Assembly (NCBI GenBank): GCA_013368375.1
Contig: JAACJP010000029.1
Coordinates: 310,001 to 374,000 of the forward strand
Length of the DNA: 64,000 nucleotides
Direction: 5' to 3'
DNA from: Tricholomella constricta
Taxonomy: Eukaryota > Basidiomycota > Agaricomycetes > Agaricales > Lyophyllaceae
Each line of letters starts with the position of its first letter. Positions within the stretch are counted from its first letter, which is position 1. The notes beneath the pieces are model-generated. The model searched no databases. It had not been told where the DNA came from and saw only the letters and a program-made list of their open reading frames with translations. Positions 21,016-32,371 of the stretch are shown one piece after another. Both the position numbers and the translations under genes were made by a program.

Positions 21016-22280
21016 CAGGTAGGGGCATTACAATGTAGCGTGTCCTACGGTCCAGCGGGCCCATACATTGTAGCGTACTTGACGGCACCAGCGGGCCCGC
21101 TGGAGCGCCAGCGGGGCCCCTACATGTAGCCGTCTGGCACGGTGCCAGCGGGACCTCTACATGTAGTCGTCTGGCACAGTACCAGCGGGCCCGCTGGTGC
21201 TGCAGCGGGCCTATATGGTGCTGCGGGGGCAGCAGGTGGGGGCTAGCGGGGCACTACCCATGTCCGCGGACCTCTGCGGGTCATTGTCTGTGGAGCACAC
21301 CCAGTATTGCAGGGGGCCGATATGGTGCTGTGGGGGGGCAGCAGGGTGGGGGGGCTTGCGGAGCACTGCCCATGTCCGCGGACGTCCGCGGGTCGTCGTC
21401 TGGGGCACACCCAGGATTGCAGGGGGCCGATACGGTGCTGTGGGGGGGCAGCAGGGTGGGGGGCTTGCAGGGCACTGCCCATGTCCGCGGACGTCCGCGG
21501 GTCGTTGCCTGTGGAGCACACCCAGCAATGCAGCAGGCCTATAATGATGCAATAGGGGGCCACAGAGCAGGTGCTGTTACACACCTCCGCGGACTTGCAG
21601 CGGAGCACATTACATATAGTATGTCTGCATTACATTGAGCTTGCAGGGCATTACCCATGTCCGCGGACCTCCACGGGTCGTTGCCTGTGGAGCACACCCA
21701 GCAATGCAGCAGGCCTAGATGGTGCTGTGGGGGCCACAGAGCAGCACACCTCCGCGGACTTGCAGCGGAGCACACTACATATAGTATGTTCGCATGACAT
21801 TGAGCTTGCAGGGCATTACCCACGTCCGCGGACGTCCGCGGGTCGTTGCCTGTGGAGCACACGCAGCACTGCAGCAGGCCTATATGGTGCTGTGGGGGCC
21901 ACAGAGCAGCACACCTCCGCGGACTTGCAGCGGAGCACACTACATATAGTATGTCTGCATTACATTGAGCTTGCAGGGCATTACCCACGTCCGCGAACGT
22001 CCGCGGGTCGTTGCCTGTGGAGCACACGCAGCACTGCAGCAGGCCTGTATGGTGCTGTGGGGGCCACAGAGCAGCACACCTCCGCGGACTTGCAGCGGAG
22101 CACACTACATACAGTATGTCTGCATGACATTGAGCTTGCAGAGCATTACCAACGTCCGCGGACCTCCGCAGGTTATTGCCTGTGGGGCACACCCAGCACC
22201 GCAGCAGGCCTATATGGTGCAGTAGGGGGCCGCGGAGCAGGGGCTGTTACACACCTCCGCAGACTTGCAGCGGAGCACAC
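21016..22280 (+). repeat. Left arm of the non-autonomous element, tandem ~167-bp units
   Basis: The terminal 200 bp carry the palindromes ACCAGCGGGCCCGCTGGT (21181) and CTACATGTAG (21120 and 21159). From 21500 on, four to five units of about 167 bp repeat blocks such as CGGGTCGTTGCCTGTGGAGC, ACCTCCGCGGACTTGCAGCG and CATTGAGCTTGCAGGGCATT, each with one or two CCGCGG centres. The open frames here are by-products of the repeat. Confidence 0.85.
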
Positions 22281-22660
22281 GGAGTAGCAGTAGCAGTGGA
22301 GCACAAAATCAAGAACGAAGGAATAATACTCCTTGAAAGATGGAACTGGGTGTCTTTGATCATGGTCCTATTGGGCAGTTCGGACACCAGCCTTGCCAGG
22401 AAAATACAATTTGAGTACGGTTAAAGACAAGGAACAGGGCTGTTTTGCCACCTCCGCGGAGTTGCAGTAGAGCACAAAATCAAGGAAGAAGGAATAATAC
22501 TCCTTGAAAGATGGAACCGGGTGTCTTTGATCATGGTCCTATTGGGCAGTTCGGGCACCAGCCTTGCCAGGAAAATACGATTTGAGTATGGTTAAAGACA
22601 AGGAGCAGGGCTGTTTTGCCACCTCCGCGGAGTTGCAGTGGAGCACACTACATGTAGCAT
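22281..22660 (+). repeat. Direct duplication (~180-bp unit) inside the non-autonomous element
   Basis: Two consecutive copies contain GAATAATACTCCTTGAAAGA, TCATGGTCCTATTGGGCAGT and ACCAGCCTTGCCAGGAAAAT (near 22320-22440 and 22490-22610). Each is followed by a CACCTCCGCGGAGTTGCAGT-type block. Confidence 0.8.
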
Positions 22661-24019
22661 GTCTAAAGTACATCTGCAGACCTCCATGAACTGTTGTCTG
22701 TGTAGCACACCTGGTGCTGCAGTGGGCCTATACAGTGCTAGGGGGCCATAGAGCAGAGGTGTTATATACCTCCACGGAGTAGCAATGGAGCACACTACAT
22801 GTAGCATGTCCTACATTTCTACTGGTATACAACCTCAACAGTATACAGTATCACCATCAAATCCTGTCTGCATGTTATGGTTTACTTCCATTCAATCATG
22901 GGCCTACAGAGGAGGCTACACTTAAACCTGTAGCTCCACTATAACTGTGGTGTGGAGTTAACAAAGCCTGTATCAAGTATCAAGGGAGTGTTGTGTAATG
23001 AGTATGACCTTTGTGTTCCTTAGTATTTCAATAGCAGGAGGGCTGCAACAGCTGAAGGGCCGCAACAGCTGTATCTAGCTCGATATTGACAATGCTGTGC
23101 ATAAAGAGTACATTATATCGCAGTAGCAAAAGTGTAAAGCTCAATATGAAAGATGGTGCTGTATCATGCACTCTGAAGCACAAACAACAAATACTGCTGA
23201 TTGACAGCTATAAGAGGACACAGGGCTACTCTCAATACATTCTCTCTGTGAATTTGTAAGAATAGCTTACATAGTGTAAATAATACTAGTATATAGTAGA
23301 GATGATACAAGAAAGCTACAATAGCATGATGCTGCAGTGAACATAAGTACTGCAGAATAAGCAATCTTTTGGATATTGGACATGTCCACTTGTCTGTAAA
23401 GTGTACCAAAGTGGTACACTTATGCACTCTCTTTGGAATCCAGCCCACATATTAGATGTAGGCTTGGACTAGTTAGACTAAATTCAAAGCTTGTGTATCC
23501 AAGCACATATACATTTTTTATTGACCGTGGCGTAACAATAAATATACTTTGAAATGCATTGCCACACTGCTGCTGTGCTGTCCGAGTGATGAAGTGTCAG
23601 TGGAACCAAGGCTGAAGATTACATCAATACAATTCACTTCTATTACAGGGCATGGAAACCTGCAGGTCTTGCATACTGGTTACGCCACACTGCGGAAGTG
23701 ACTGAAGTCCGCGGACATGCCAAATGTCATATACCTGCCCTGTAATGTGATGTCGGTATTTGAACTGGAGCCTACATCGCACACTGCAGAGCGGGGTCAC
23801 CGGCATTATGCCTCGTATGTTGGACATGCAATATAGTGTGCTCCGCTGCAAGCATGATATATGTAGTGTGCTCCGCTGCAAGTCCGCGGAGGTGTGTAAC
23901 AGCACCTGCTCCGTGGCCTCCTACAGTACTATATAGGCCCACGGCAGCCCCAGCGGGCTTGTTGACACTATGCCAGATGGCTGCACGTAGATGACGTGCT
24001 CGTACATTGGACATGATAT
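22661..24019. other. Unique centre of the non-autonomous element, no gene seen
   Basis: AT-richer sequence with no ORF of recognisable family. The right-arm repeats begin to appear from about 23700. Confidence 0.6.
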
Positions 24020-25566
24020 ACATAGTGTGCTCATGATATATGTAGTGTACTCCGCTGCAAGTCCGCGGAGGTGTGTAACAGCCCCTGTACTGCAGCCCCA
24101 GCGGGCTTGCTGATACTGTGCCAGATGGCTACACGTAGATGATGTGCTCGTACATTGGACATGGTATATGTAGTGTGCTTTGCTGCAAGTCCGCGGAGGT
24201 GTGTAACAGCACCTGCTCTGTGGCCCCCTATTGCACCATATAGGCATGCTGCAGTGCTGGGTGTGCCCCACAGGCAACAACCCGCAGAGGTCCGCAGACG
24301 TGGGTAATGCCCTGCTGCTCCGCTGCAAGTCCGCGGAGGTGTGCTGCTCTGTGGCCCCCACAGCACCATATAGGCCTGCTGCAGTGCTGCGTGTGCTCCA
24401 CAGGCAACGACCCGCGGACGTCCGCGGACGTGGGTAATGCCCTGCAAGCTCAATGTAATGCAGACATACTATATGTAGTGTGCTCCGCTGCAAGTCCGCG
24501 GAGTTGTGCTGCTCTGTGGCCCCCACAGCACCATATAGGCCTGCTGCAGTGCTGCGTGTGCTCCACAGGCAACGACCCGTGGAGGTCCGCGGACGTGGGT
24601 AATGCCCTGCAAGCTCAATGTAATGCAGACATACTATATGTAATGTGCTCCACTGCAAGTCCGCGGAGGTGTGCTGCTCTGTGGCCCCCACAGCACCATA
24701 TAGGCCTGCTGCAGTGCTGCGTGTGCTCCACAGGCAACGACCCGCGGACGTTCGCGGACGTGGGTAATGCCCTGCAAGCTCAATGTAATGCAGACATACT
24801 ATATGTAGTGTGCTCCGCTGCAAGTCCGCGGAGGTGTGCTGCTCTGTGGCCCCCACAGCACCATATAGGCCTGCTGCAGTGCTGCGTGTGCTCCACAGGC
24901 AACGACCCGTGGAGGTCCGCGGACGTGGGTAATGCCCTGCAAGCTCAATGTAATGCAGACATACTATATGTAATGTGCTCCGCTGCAAGTCCGCGGAGGT
25001 GTGTAACAGCACCTGCTCTGTGGCCCCCTATTGCATCATTATAGGCCTTCTGCATTGCTGGGTGTGCTCCACAGGCAACGACCCGCGGACGTCCGCGGAC
25101 ATGGGCAGTGCCCCGCAAGCCCCCCACCCTGCTGCCCCCCCACAGCACCGTATCGGCCCCCTGCAATCCTGGGTGTGCCCCAGACGACGACCCGCGGACG
25201 TCCGCGGACATGGGCAGTGCTCCGCAAGCCCCCCCACCCTGCTGCCCCCCCACAGCACCATATCGGCCCCCTGCAATACTGGGTGTGCTCCACAGACAAT
25301 GACCCGCGGAGGTCCGCGGACGTGGGTAGTGCCCCGCTAGCCCCCACCTGCTGCCCCGCAGCACCATATAGGCCCGCTGCAGCACCAGCGGGCCCGCTGG
25401 TACTGTGCCAGACGACTACATGTAGAGGTCCCGCTGGCACCGTGCCAGACGGCTACATGTAGGGGCCCCGCTGGCGCTCCAGCGGGCCCGCTGGTGCCGT
25501 CAAGTACACTACAATGTATGGGCCCGCTGGACCGTGGGACACGCTACATTGTAGTGCCTGTATGTG
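24020..25566 (-). repeat. Right arm of the non-autonomous element, inverted copy of the left arm
   Basis: The reverse complement of the left-arm modules repeats at ~167-bp spacing (CCCGCGGACGTCCGCGGACG near 24400, then variants near 24570, 24740, 24905 and 25080). It ends with CTACATGTAG and the 18-bp palindrome ACCAGCGGGCCCGCTGGT near 25386. Confidence 0.85.
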
Positions 25567-27258
25567 ATGGGCAAACCCGACGCGTTATCGCGTCGCCCCG
25601 ACCATGGCGACGGAAGCGCCGACAACGCCAACATCGTGCTGCTCAAACCAGAATTCTTCGCCGTTCGTGCAACTGAAGGTCTTGCACTGGTCGGAGAGGA
25701 GGATGACGTGCTGAAAGCGATCCGCAAGGGCAATCGCGATGGAGCTCAGGAGGATGCGGTCGCGAAAGCGGCGCAACTGGTCAAAGCATCCAAGATCGCC
25801 GGCCGCTCCCTTCGCTTTGGCGAGTGGGGAGAGGAAGGCGGTCTGCTCATGTTCCGTGGACGGATCTATGTCCCGAACGTCCCAGACCTTCGCCGACGCA
25901 TTGTGGAGCAGCACCACGACTCCAAGGTCGCTGGTCACCCCGGTCGCTGGAAGACGCTCGAACTGGTGTCGCGCAACTACTGGTGGCCCCAGATGTCGCG
26001 CTTCATCGGTTCGTACACCAGCACCTGTGACATGTGTCTGCGCACAAAACCTCGCCGCCAACCCCCCGTCGGACAGCTGCAGCCGCTTCCCATCCCCGAA
26101 GGCCGATGGAATGTCGTATCGGTCGACTTCATCACCGAACTTCCAGAGTCCAACGGCCACGACGCGATCATGAATGTCGTGGATTCGGTCGGAAAGCGCG
26201 CGCACTTCATCGCGTCGCACACGACTTGTTCGGCCCTGGGAGCTGCGAACCTCTACCGCCGCCACGTCTGGAAGCTGCACGGTCTCCCTGACGCATTCGT
26301 CTCTGATCGAGGTCCACAGTTCGTCGCCGAGTTCATGCGCGAACTGTACAGACTCCTGGGTATCAAGCTGTCGGCCTCGACGGCGTACCACCCACAGACC
26401 AACGGACAGACGGAGCGTGTCAACCAGGAACTGGAACAGTTCTTGCGAGTCTTCTGCAATGAGCGCCAGAACGATTGGGAGGATCTCCTGCCCGACGCCG
26501 AATTCAGTTACAACAACCATGTACATTCGGCGACGCAGCAGACCCCCTTCCTGCTTGACACTGGTCGGCATCCGCGCATGGGCTTTGAGCCGCGTCGGGG
26601 CGCTTCCAAGAACGAGTCAGCCGACGAGTTCGTGGAGCGCATGAAGGAAGCACAGGAGGAAGCCAAGGCAGCGCTTTCAAAGGCCAAAGACGACATGGAG
26701 CGGTATTACAACCAGCGACATGCCCCAACGCCCAACTACCAGCCTGGCGACAAGGTATACTTGGACGCGACCGACATTTCTACGACCCGACCATCTAAGA
26801 AGTTGTCGCATCGCTACCTTAGCCCTTTCGTCGTGCAAAGGCGAGTCGGCCCGCTTGCATACCGCCTCCTGCTGCCTCAGTCCATGAAGCGCATCCACCC
26901 AGTCTTCCACGTCGTGAAGCTCATCCCTGCCGTCGCTGATCCGATCGAAGGTCGTCAATCCGATCCCCCTCCGCCCCCCGACATAATCGACGACGAACCC
27001 CATTACGAAGTTGAAAAGATCCTCGATAGCCGAACCTTCCGCAAAAAACTACAGTACAAGGTCCTGTGGAAGGGCTATGGTTACGAAGAAGCTTCTTGGG
27101 AACCTCGCGAAAATGTCGCCGCCCCCGATCTGGTGCGAAAGTTCCACCGTGACAACCCTGACGCTGCCCGCCACATTCGTGGCATATTCATGTTATCCCC
27201 GGCCGTCTTCGCCACCGCGGCCCCGCACCGAGTCGTTGCGATTCAAAAGGGGGGGTGA
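25567..27258 (+). pseudogene. Chromovirus Pol, C-terminal half: integrase and chromodomain
   Basis: It resumes the pol frame at MGKPDALSRRPDHG. Integrase zinc-binding H-H-C-C: HHDSKVAGHPGRWK to CDMC. Catalytic core: VVSVDFITELPESNGHDAIM (Asp), FVSDRGPQFVAEFM (Asp), YHPQTNGQTERVNQELEQFL (Glu). After a GPLAYRLLLP segment comes a chromodomain (YEVEKILDSRTFRKKLQYKV, LWKGYGYEEASWEPREN), the hallmark of chromoviruses; it usually steers integration to particular chromatin. The stop is directly followed by the 3' LTR. Labelled pseudogene only because the whole pol is split. Confidence 0.93.
27245..27255 (+). other. Polypurine tract
   Basis: AAAAGGGGGGG lies three bases before the 3' LTR start, where plus-strand DNA priming occurs in LTR retroelements. 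It overlaps the last pol codons. Confidence 0.75.
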
Positions 27259-27749
27259 TGTTAGGGGAACGCCTGTTCACGCCCTCTGACGCTCACCGAC
27301 TGTCCCCCGACACGTGCGATCGCTCCCGACCGATCGCGCCCCCGACCCCGACGCTCCGACCCAAGCGTCGGTGTACATACTTATACATCCCTGTCGCTAC
27401 CTCCCCTTCCAGCGCGCGCCCGATCCCGACGTCCGACATCCCGACGTCGGTCGCCCGACCTCGTGCCCGCGCCCTGAGCCACAAGGATCGGACAGCGTCG
27501 GGAACGTGTACATACACGCGCCGCTGCCCATCCGTTATCATTTACGTACCATACACCCCAGAGAGCCGGCCCTCACGTATCTTACTCGTATATAGTCATC
27601 CTCCTGACATGGGGGAATCCTTTACTCTATTCTCATTGGATTCCCCTCTGCCAGGTAGGTTTACTTACGCTCTCTCTATCCTACATAATATAACATTGGA
27701 TTCCCCTCTGCCAGCACGACTAAGCTCTGCAGCTGAGGTCGCCCTAACA
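27259..27749 (+). repeat. 3' LTR of the nested chromovirus
   Basis: 491 bp, same ends as the 5' LTR, followed by the target duplication GCAGC and the continuation of the KDZ transposase gene. Confidence 0.95.
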
Positions 27750-27754
27750 GCAGC

Positions 27755-30080
27755 CAGGTGTGAATCTCCCCGCGGGGTGGTCCGCGGACCCGAATAAGTG
27801 AGTGCATTTGGTGACAATTAATCATCGTTATTGACATTATATGCAGAAAAGTATACATGAGGTCTTTTGTCGCAGATGGCAATTTCAAAGCGGATCATGT
27901 TCGCCAAAAGAACAATGCCATGGATGTTTGGCTGTCGGAAGGGTCAGGTATGATGGCTAACCGGGCCAATTATAATGAGTTCCTGAAGGAAGCATTCAAT
28001 GTGATGACAGTGAGTCAAGTCCGATCACCTCTGCGGCCCAGCCCGCAGCGTTCTGTGCTAACCTCTATTTTAGAAAGCCCCTTGCGAGAATCAGTTCCGC
28101 GCTGTTGAGCAGGCAATGCTTGTGTCCAAGGCCTGTGATGTTAAAGGAATTGTAGCCATTGCATGTGCGCGGCAGCTGTTTTGCCCCCAACAGCCTGTCG
28201 GACTTCCACGCGGGTGAGCAGCAAAAGAACGTGGACTGGGCATTCCTCCAGGCGCTTAAAACAACAAATGTGGAAGACATTGACCAGGTGTTATTGATCT
28301 ATGATATTGCCTGCCAATACATGGTACACTTTCTAAAGCGCATCGGCCACCTACTCCCCTCAGGGATGACTATTGCTCAGGCCATCGGACTACTCCATGT
28401 TCACGGTCACAAAGATGATTGCTTTAACCGCTTTGCAACTTCATTCATTCCAGGCGCTGCTATAGTTGCGGGTGAAATTTTGGAGAGTTTGTGGGCTGTG
28501 TTGAACACTGTGTCACCAATGACCAGAACCGCAATGTTGGCACACCGAGCGGAGATCCTGGACGACCATATGAATGATTCTAACTGGAAGAAACTCCTGC
28601 AGATGCGTTAGTAAAATTTCATCTATTTCATTACAATAACTGACCATGTCCGCGGCCGCGGAGTAGCGGTCACATTGTGTCGGACATACGAAAAGGCGAC
28701 AGAGATGTTGGAGACTGCCCAAGAATATTTCAAAGGAGTTGCCCAGGGAATAAGCCGCACACAAACCGCAATTTGGGAGGCGGAGATCCAGGAGGCCGAG
28801 CAGAGGAGGGTTCATGATGTCAAGGCTATGGACATCCTCAAAGCGCGCACCGCGGACATTGGGCAGCCGGGAGATTCCAATGGACCTGTGGAGCACTCAA
28901 CAGCTGAAGAGGAGTGGATACAATCAGGCCTTGATATCGAGGAGCGCCAGTAAGACATTTTATCTCTATTTGTCTTCCGGAGTTGAACAGTTTCCATCTA
29001 GAATTGGCCTTCAAGACAAAGTCCGCCAACTTGTCCGTGAACCGTGGGAAGATGTCCGCAAAGCCGTCGAAACTGAAAGACAAAGCCTACGTGCACAAAT
29101 TGATGTGTTCACGTCAAAACAGCCAAGCATAAATTTCATTCCTTTGGCCTCCGTGGAGGATGTGCCAGGGAACGTCGAAGCCTTTGATAACCTAGACGAG
29201 AACCCTGCGGACTTGCCACCCTCCAGAGATGCCGCGGCACCAGCACAACCACGTGCACGTCCTGCGCCTGTCAGTGCAACAGACGGACCCCTACCACCAG
29301 AGCAGACACCTATTTGCCTGCCATCCTCAGCTGGGGAAACTGAGTCACATCTGGCTAAACTCAAGCTTGCATTGCGCAAGGTTCAAGCGGAGCGTCATCT
29401 TCAGAACCTCCATAATGGAATTGCGGAGAAATCATTTTTGTACTCACACGTCATCCGAGTTGCTCCGCGGAAGGGTGTGGTGACACGCGCGCGGGGGAAC
29501 ATCACCACCCTCAATTGCACAATCACCACCCTTTGTCGGATGTATGACAAATGCAGAGCAAAGCTCGTCTGTCTGGGTGCGGATGAAGGCACACTGGAAA
29601 GGTACAAAATTCTCGACAAGAAGCATGTGAAATCGAGCACTGCCATACTGGATCCCAACACTCCGGGCTCAACTGATATCCGAAGTACCAGCCTTCCTTG
29701 GATCTGGCAAATACCTGGTCAAGCAACAGATAGTCCAGAGACTGTGCTGGAGTGTATGTCCTTTGGTGTCAACTCCGCAGAGTTGTTACTGACATGATAC
29801 CAATAGTCCAACGTATTCATTTCTTAAGGGCAAGGGCACAAAAGGATCGATGGACAGAAGAATTTACTCTTGTTCAATATGAAAAATGACTTGGACCACC
29901 CGATATTTCCTTCATCAGGCCCAGATCTGGATAGAGCGCGGTGCGGAGGCCGCGGCTGCAGGACAACTGGGCCCAACAGCATATGCACGGCGGAAAGCGG
30001 CCATGTGGAGACAACTGGCTTGGTTGGCAGAGCAACGATTTAAAACTGTCAATAAATCATATATAGCATTGCTTCAATAG
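27755..30080 (+). pseudogene. KDZ transposase, catalytic and C-terminal part, two frameshifts
   Basis: This continues the 15460 gene. Conserved KDZ blocks: SFVADGNFKADHVRQKN (first Asp), CFAPNSLSDFHAGEQQKNVD, LLIYDIACQYMVHFLKR (second Asp), GLLHVHGHKDDCFNRFATSF, GEILESLWAVLN (Glu) and HRAEILDDHMNDSNWKKLL. Then comes a helical C-terminal region, LPWIWQIPGQ, and FLRARAQKDRWTEEFTLVQY. Introns near 27798, 28009, 28607, 28950 and 29757 are canonical. The frame is lost near 28171, where about two bases are missing in the ARHGCF block, and near 29884, where two extra A in front of MTWTTRYFLHQAQIW shift it. The end is at AEQRFKTVNKSYIALLQ. With two frameshifts and the insertion it cannot be functional. 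Confidence 0.85.
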
Positions 30081-30406
30081 AATGGACCATGCAGTTTTGT
30101 GTCTGCGGGGTCATAACAATGTCCGCGGATATGAATCGTTAAATGTTGCCCTCTGCCTAACTATGTCCGCGGACGTTGCCTTCCGCGGATGCTGATCAGG
30201 GCATCCTTTGGCATATAAATGCCTTCTAAAGCATGTGAACCTGATGCAGCGGTAAGAGATCAGCACAGGTCATGTCCGCGGACATTGTTGCCACATGCCC
30301 TGGTCACATGACAGTGTGAAAGTCACCATTACTACATGTGGCTGTGGCAACAGTTTTTTTCTTCCCGCTATCTGATCCCTTATCGCACCTCATCCAAAGC
30401 AAATCA
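30081..30406. other. KDZ intergenic segment with clustered CCGCGG motifs
   Basis: GTCCGCGGA-type palindromes occur near 30121, 30164, 30182 and 30275. A TATA-like GGCATATAAATGCC lies near 30208. It probably holds the promoter of the gene that follows. Confidence 0.5.
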
Positions 30407-32148
30407 ATGACTTCCTCCGCGCTGCACTGGATTGATTCTGAGAGCTTTTTGCTTCCGATGTCGGGCGGGGTCGCAGTTCACCCCAGGAGGTGCTTTACTA
30501 CTGTAAATCCTGCTTACGTGTTGCCTTGGTGAAGTTTGCAGGTGTGCACAATGCGGAGGTCCGGGCTTCAATGCAAGTGCGCTTGGCCGCGGAGGTGGTA
30601 CGTTGCTGACTTAGCCATCTTCTGGATCAATGACTTATTTCACTACAGGACTTTGCAATGATATTCGTCGGCGTTGCAACGAGCATGATGATATCGTGCG
30701 AAATTCCCAATATCCTTCGGCTTCTCGCTTCCCATTTCCATGGGCAGCTTGAGCCTCACAGCCCACTTGTCCTTTCCGATTCACTGATTCTCGCGTTGGA
30801 TGGCTCCATTCGGCTTGAGCACCCCGCGGCCGCTGTCTCCGAGTACACCTGTGGTTGGTGGCATGAGCACGAAGACAACAAGCCCCGTGAACCACTCAGT
30901 CATGACACGTTGGAGGAGTGCCTTGTCCTTCACCGCTTCAAGCGGCAGCAAGCGCCACCACTCTGGGTTCCGCAGACGAGAGCAACTCCGCAAGCCCTGC
31001 AACAGTGTCCTCGGGTCCAGGCCTTCGAAACAATTTATGAAGCTCAAGCCTATCAGACCGCCCGCCGTGCCTCGGCATTCCACACGATTTTTGAGGCAGC
31101 GATGCAACAGGCCACGGGGCCTGCGGGGCCTGCAAGGGATGACACAGAAATGAGCCCCCATGAACTCTTCAAAATCTTTGATCTGGAGGCGATGAAGGGA
31201 CCACTCGCGTCAGACTTTGGTGGGGAGCTGCCATCAGGGAAGGACATGGGAGAGGAATCAGACGAGGAGTTGGGCGTGAGCTCTGACACCCCTGCGAGGT
31301 ATGACCTGCTCGGAAGTGACATCCACCAGCCCAGGGAGCTGCTGCCTCATGAGTTTCCTAATCACTTCCGCAGGCCGCCACTCTGAGGTGACAATGTGGA
31401 GTATAAAAGCTACTACCAGCCAAGTTACCAGCGGCACTTGGCACAGCATGATGAAGGGTCTGACAGCGGCCCTGCAGATGCGGACCCCGCAGGAATTATA
31501 TCACCAGATTATGTCCCCTCTGAGGAGGATGAGGATGAGCCCATGGCCGCGGATCCGGACCCCGCGGACATTGAAGGTAAGAACAGTGATTCTTATCATT
31601 TGTACTGCATTCAACCTTTTGCAAGGCCGACCTGCACCCCGTTACGTATCGCCAGAATATGTTCCTTCTGAGAGTGAGGATTCTGAGGATGAGGACGAGC
31701 CCATGTGTGAGTTTTATTACTTATACTCGTATATACTTACCTTTCACCATTTTTGTAGGTCAATCAAATGAAGACCCTGACTGATGAAGACAGCCCCGCG
31801 GAGGACACCCCCGCTGTCCAAGGACCCGAGATTGAGTTTTCTGACGAGGACAGCTCTGCAGAGGACGCCCCCGCTCTCCTCGAAGATCCAGATATTGTGT
31901 TTTCTGATGAAGACAGCCCCGCGGAGCAACGAGACACCACAATGGAAGTGCTTTCCCTTTCCGATGACTCAGGTGAGGAAGAGTTTAGGGTCAGGAGGAG
32001 ACACAGGAGACCACCCATTGAAATGCTTGAAGGCTTATTGCAGTTTTCAGACAGTGAAATCAATGAGGAGCTTGCAATTCCAGTACCACGCAGACAATAC
32101 ACTGCCGCCTCCTTTGCTCACATTCCATCCAACATTCTTGATGATTAG
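30407..32148 (+). pseudogene. KDZ-cargo acidic repeat protein of unknown function, one internal TGA
   Basis: The likely start MTSSALHWIDSESFLLPMSG is followed by one or two introns with uncertain phase near 30490 and 30597. A long exon (DFAMIFVGVATSMMISCEIP onward) follows, with RVQAFETIYEAQAYQTARRA and acidic ESDEELGVSSDTPARYD. A TGA near 31384 interrupts it, and the frame continues GDNVEYKSYYQPSYQRHLAQ. Two short exons follow: SPDYVPSEEDEDEPM and SPEYVPSESEDSEDEDEPM. The last exon (from about 31760) has three imperfect acidic repeats of the form FSDEDSPAED, then a basic RVRRRHRRPP and the end HIPSNILDD. The YVPSEED motif is shared with the zinc protein at 9882. The acidic, disordered composition suggests a chromatin or transcription partner, which is speculation. 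Confidence 0.55.
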
Positions 32149-32371
32149 ATAGCTTTATCTTGAGGTCTTTTCTGCCTTTTCCTTTGTGATAATGAACATT
32201 CTGCCTTGTGATAATCAAAATATACATATTAAACCTTGTACACATTATAAGTCTTATAAATGAAACACGAAAGGGGAACAATTGTGGGTGCCCCTTGTTG
32301 ATACATCAAAGCATCTGGGGGAGAGCCCGCGGTTAATTATGACCATGTTCGCGGACATTTATGGTTTTCAC

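Larger units (their letters stand above)
21016..25566 (+). mobile_element. Non-autonomous 4,551-bp element with the KDZ element's termini
   Basis: It is inserted in pol with a 7-bp duplication ATGGGCA (21009-21015 and 25567-25573). Removing the element and one duplicate restores the pol frame exactly. Left end CAGGTAGGGGCATTACAATG; right end, reverse complemented, CACATACAGGCACTACAATG. Both continue TAGCGTGTCC. The long, repeat-rich inverted arms (21016-22280 and about 24020-25566) contain tandem ~167-bp units. The middle (22650-23640) is AT-richer and shows no gene, and no transposase is encoded. It is probably mobilised in trans by a KDZ-type transposase. Confidence 0.88.
16838..27749 (+). 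mobile_element. Ty3/gypsy chromovirus with two near-identical LTRs, itself interrupted
   Basis: The two 491-bp LTRs (16838-17328 and 27259-27749) start TGTTAGGG and end CCCTAACA and show about four differences by eye. The target duplication GCAGC lies directly outside both. The internal order is gag, protease, reverse transcriptase, RNase H, integrase, chromodomain. Excluding the 4,551-bp insertion and its duplicated target, the element is 6,354 bp, a normal size. The near-identity of the LTRs implies recent insertion. Gag is broken; pol is intact apart from the insertion. I did not recognise a primer-binding site after the 5' LTR. Confidence 0.92.

Noticed and set aside
21197..25440. Many long open frames (up to 363 codons) in the arms of the 4.5-kb element
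   Set aside because: They occur on both strands and repeat with the 167-bp unit. They have no domain, and stops are rare only because of GC-rich composition.
28814..29797. Possible TET/JBP-type oxygenase cargo gene, known from some fungal KDZ elements
   Set aside because: The frame is the C-terminal part of the KDZ transposase. I saw no His-x-Asp plus His oxygenase motif anywhere between the TIRs.
30407..30640. Alternative frame giving CAQCGGPGFNASALGRGG, a possible zinc motif
   Set aside because: It runs into stops within ~50 codons, while the other frame stays open for 240 codons. Recorded as uncertain splicing only.
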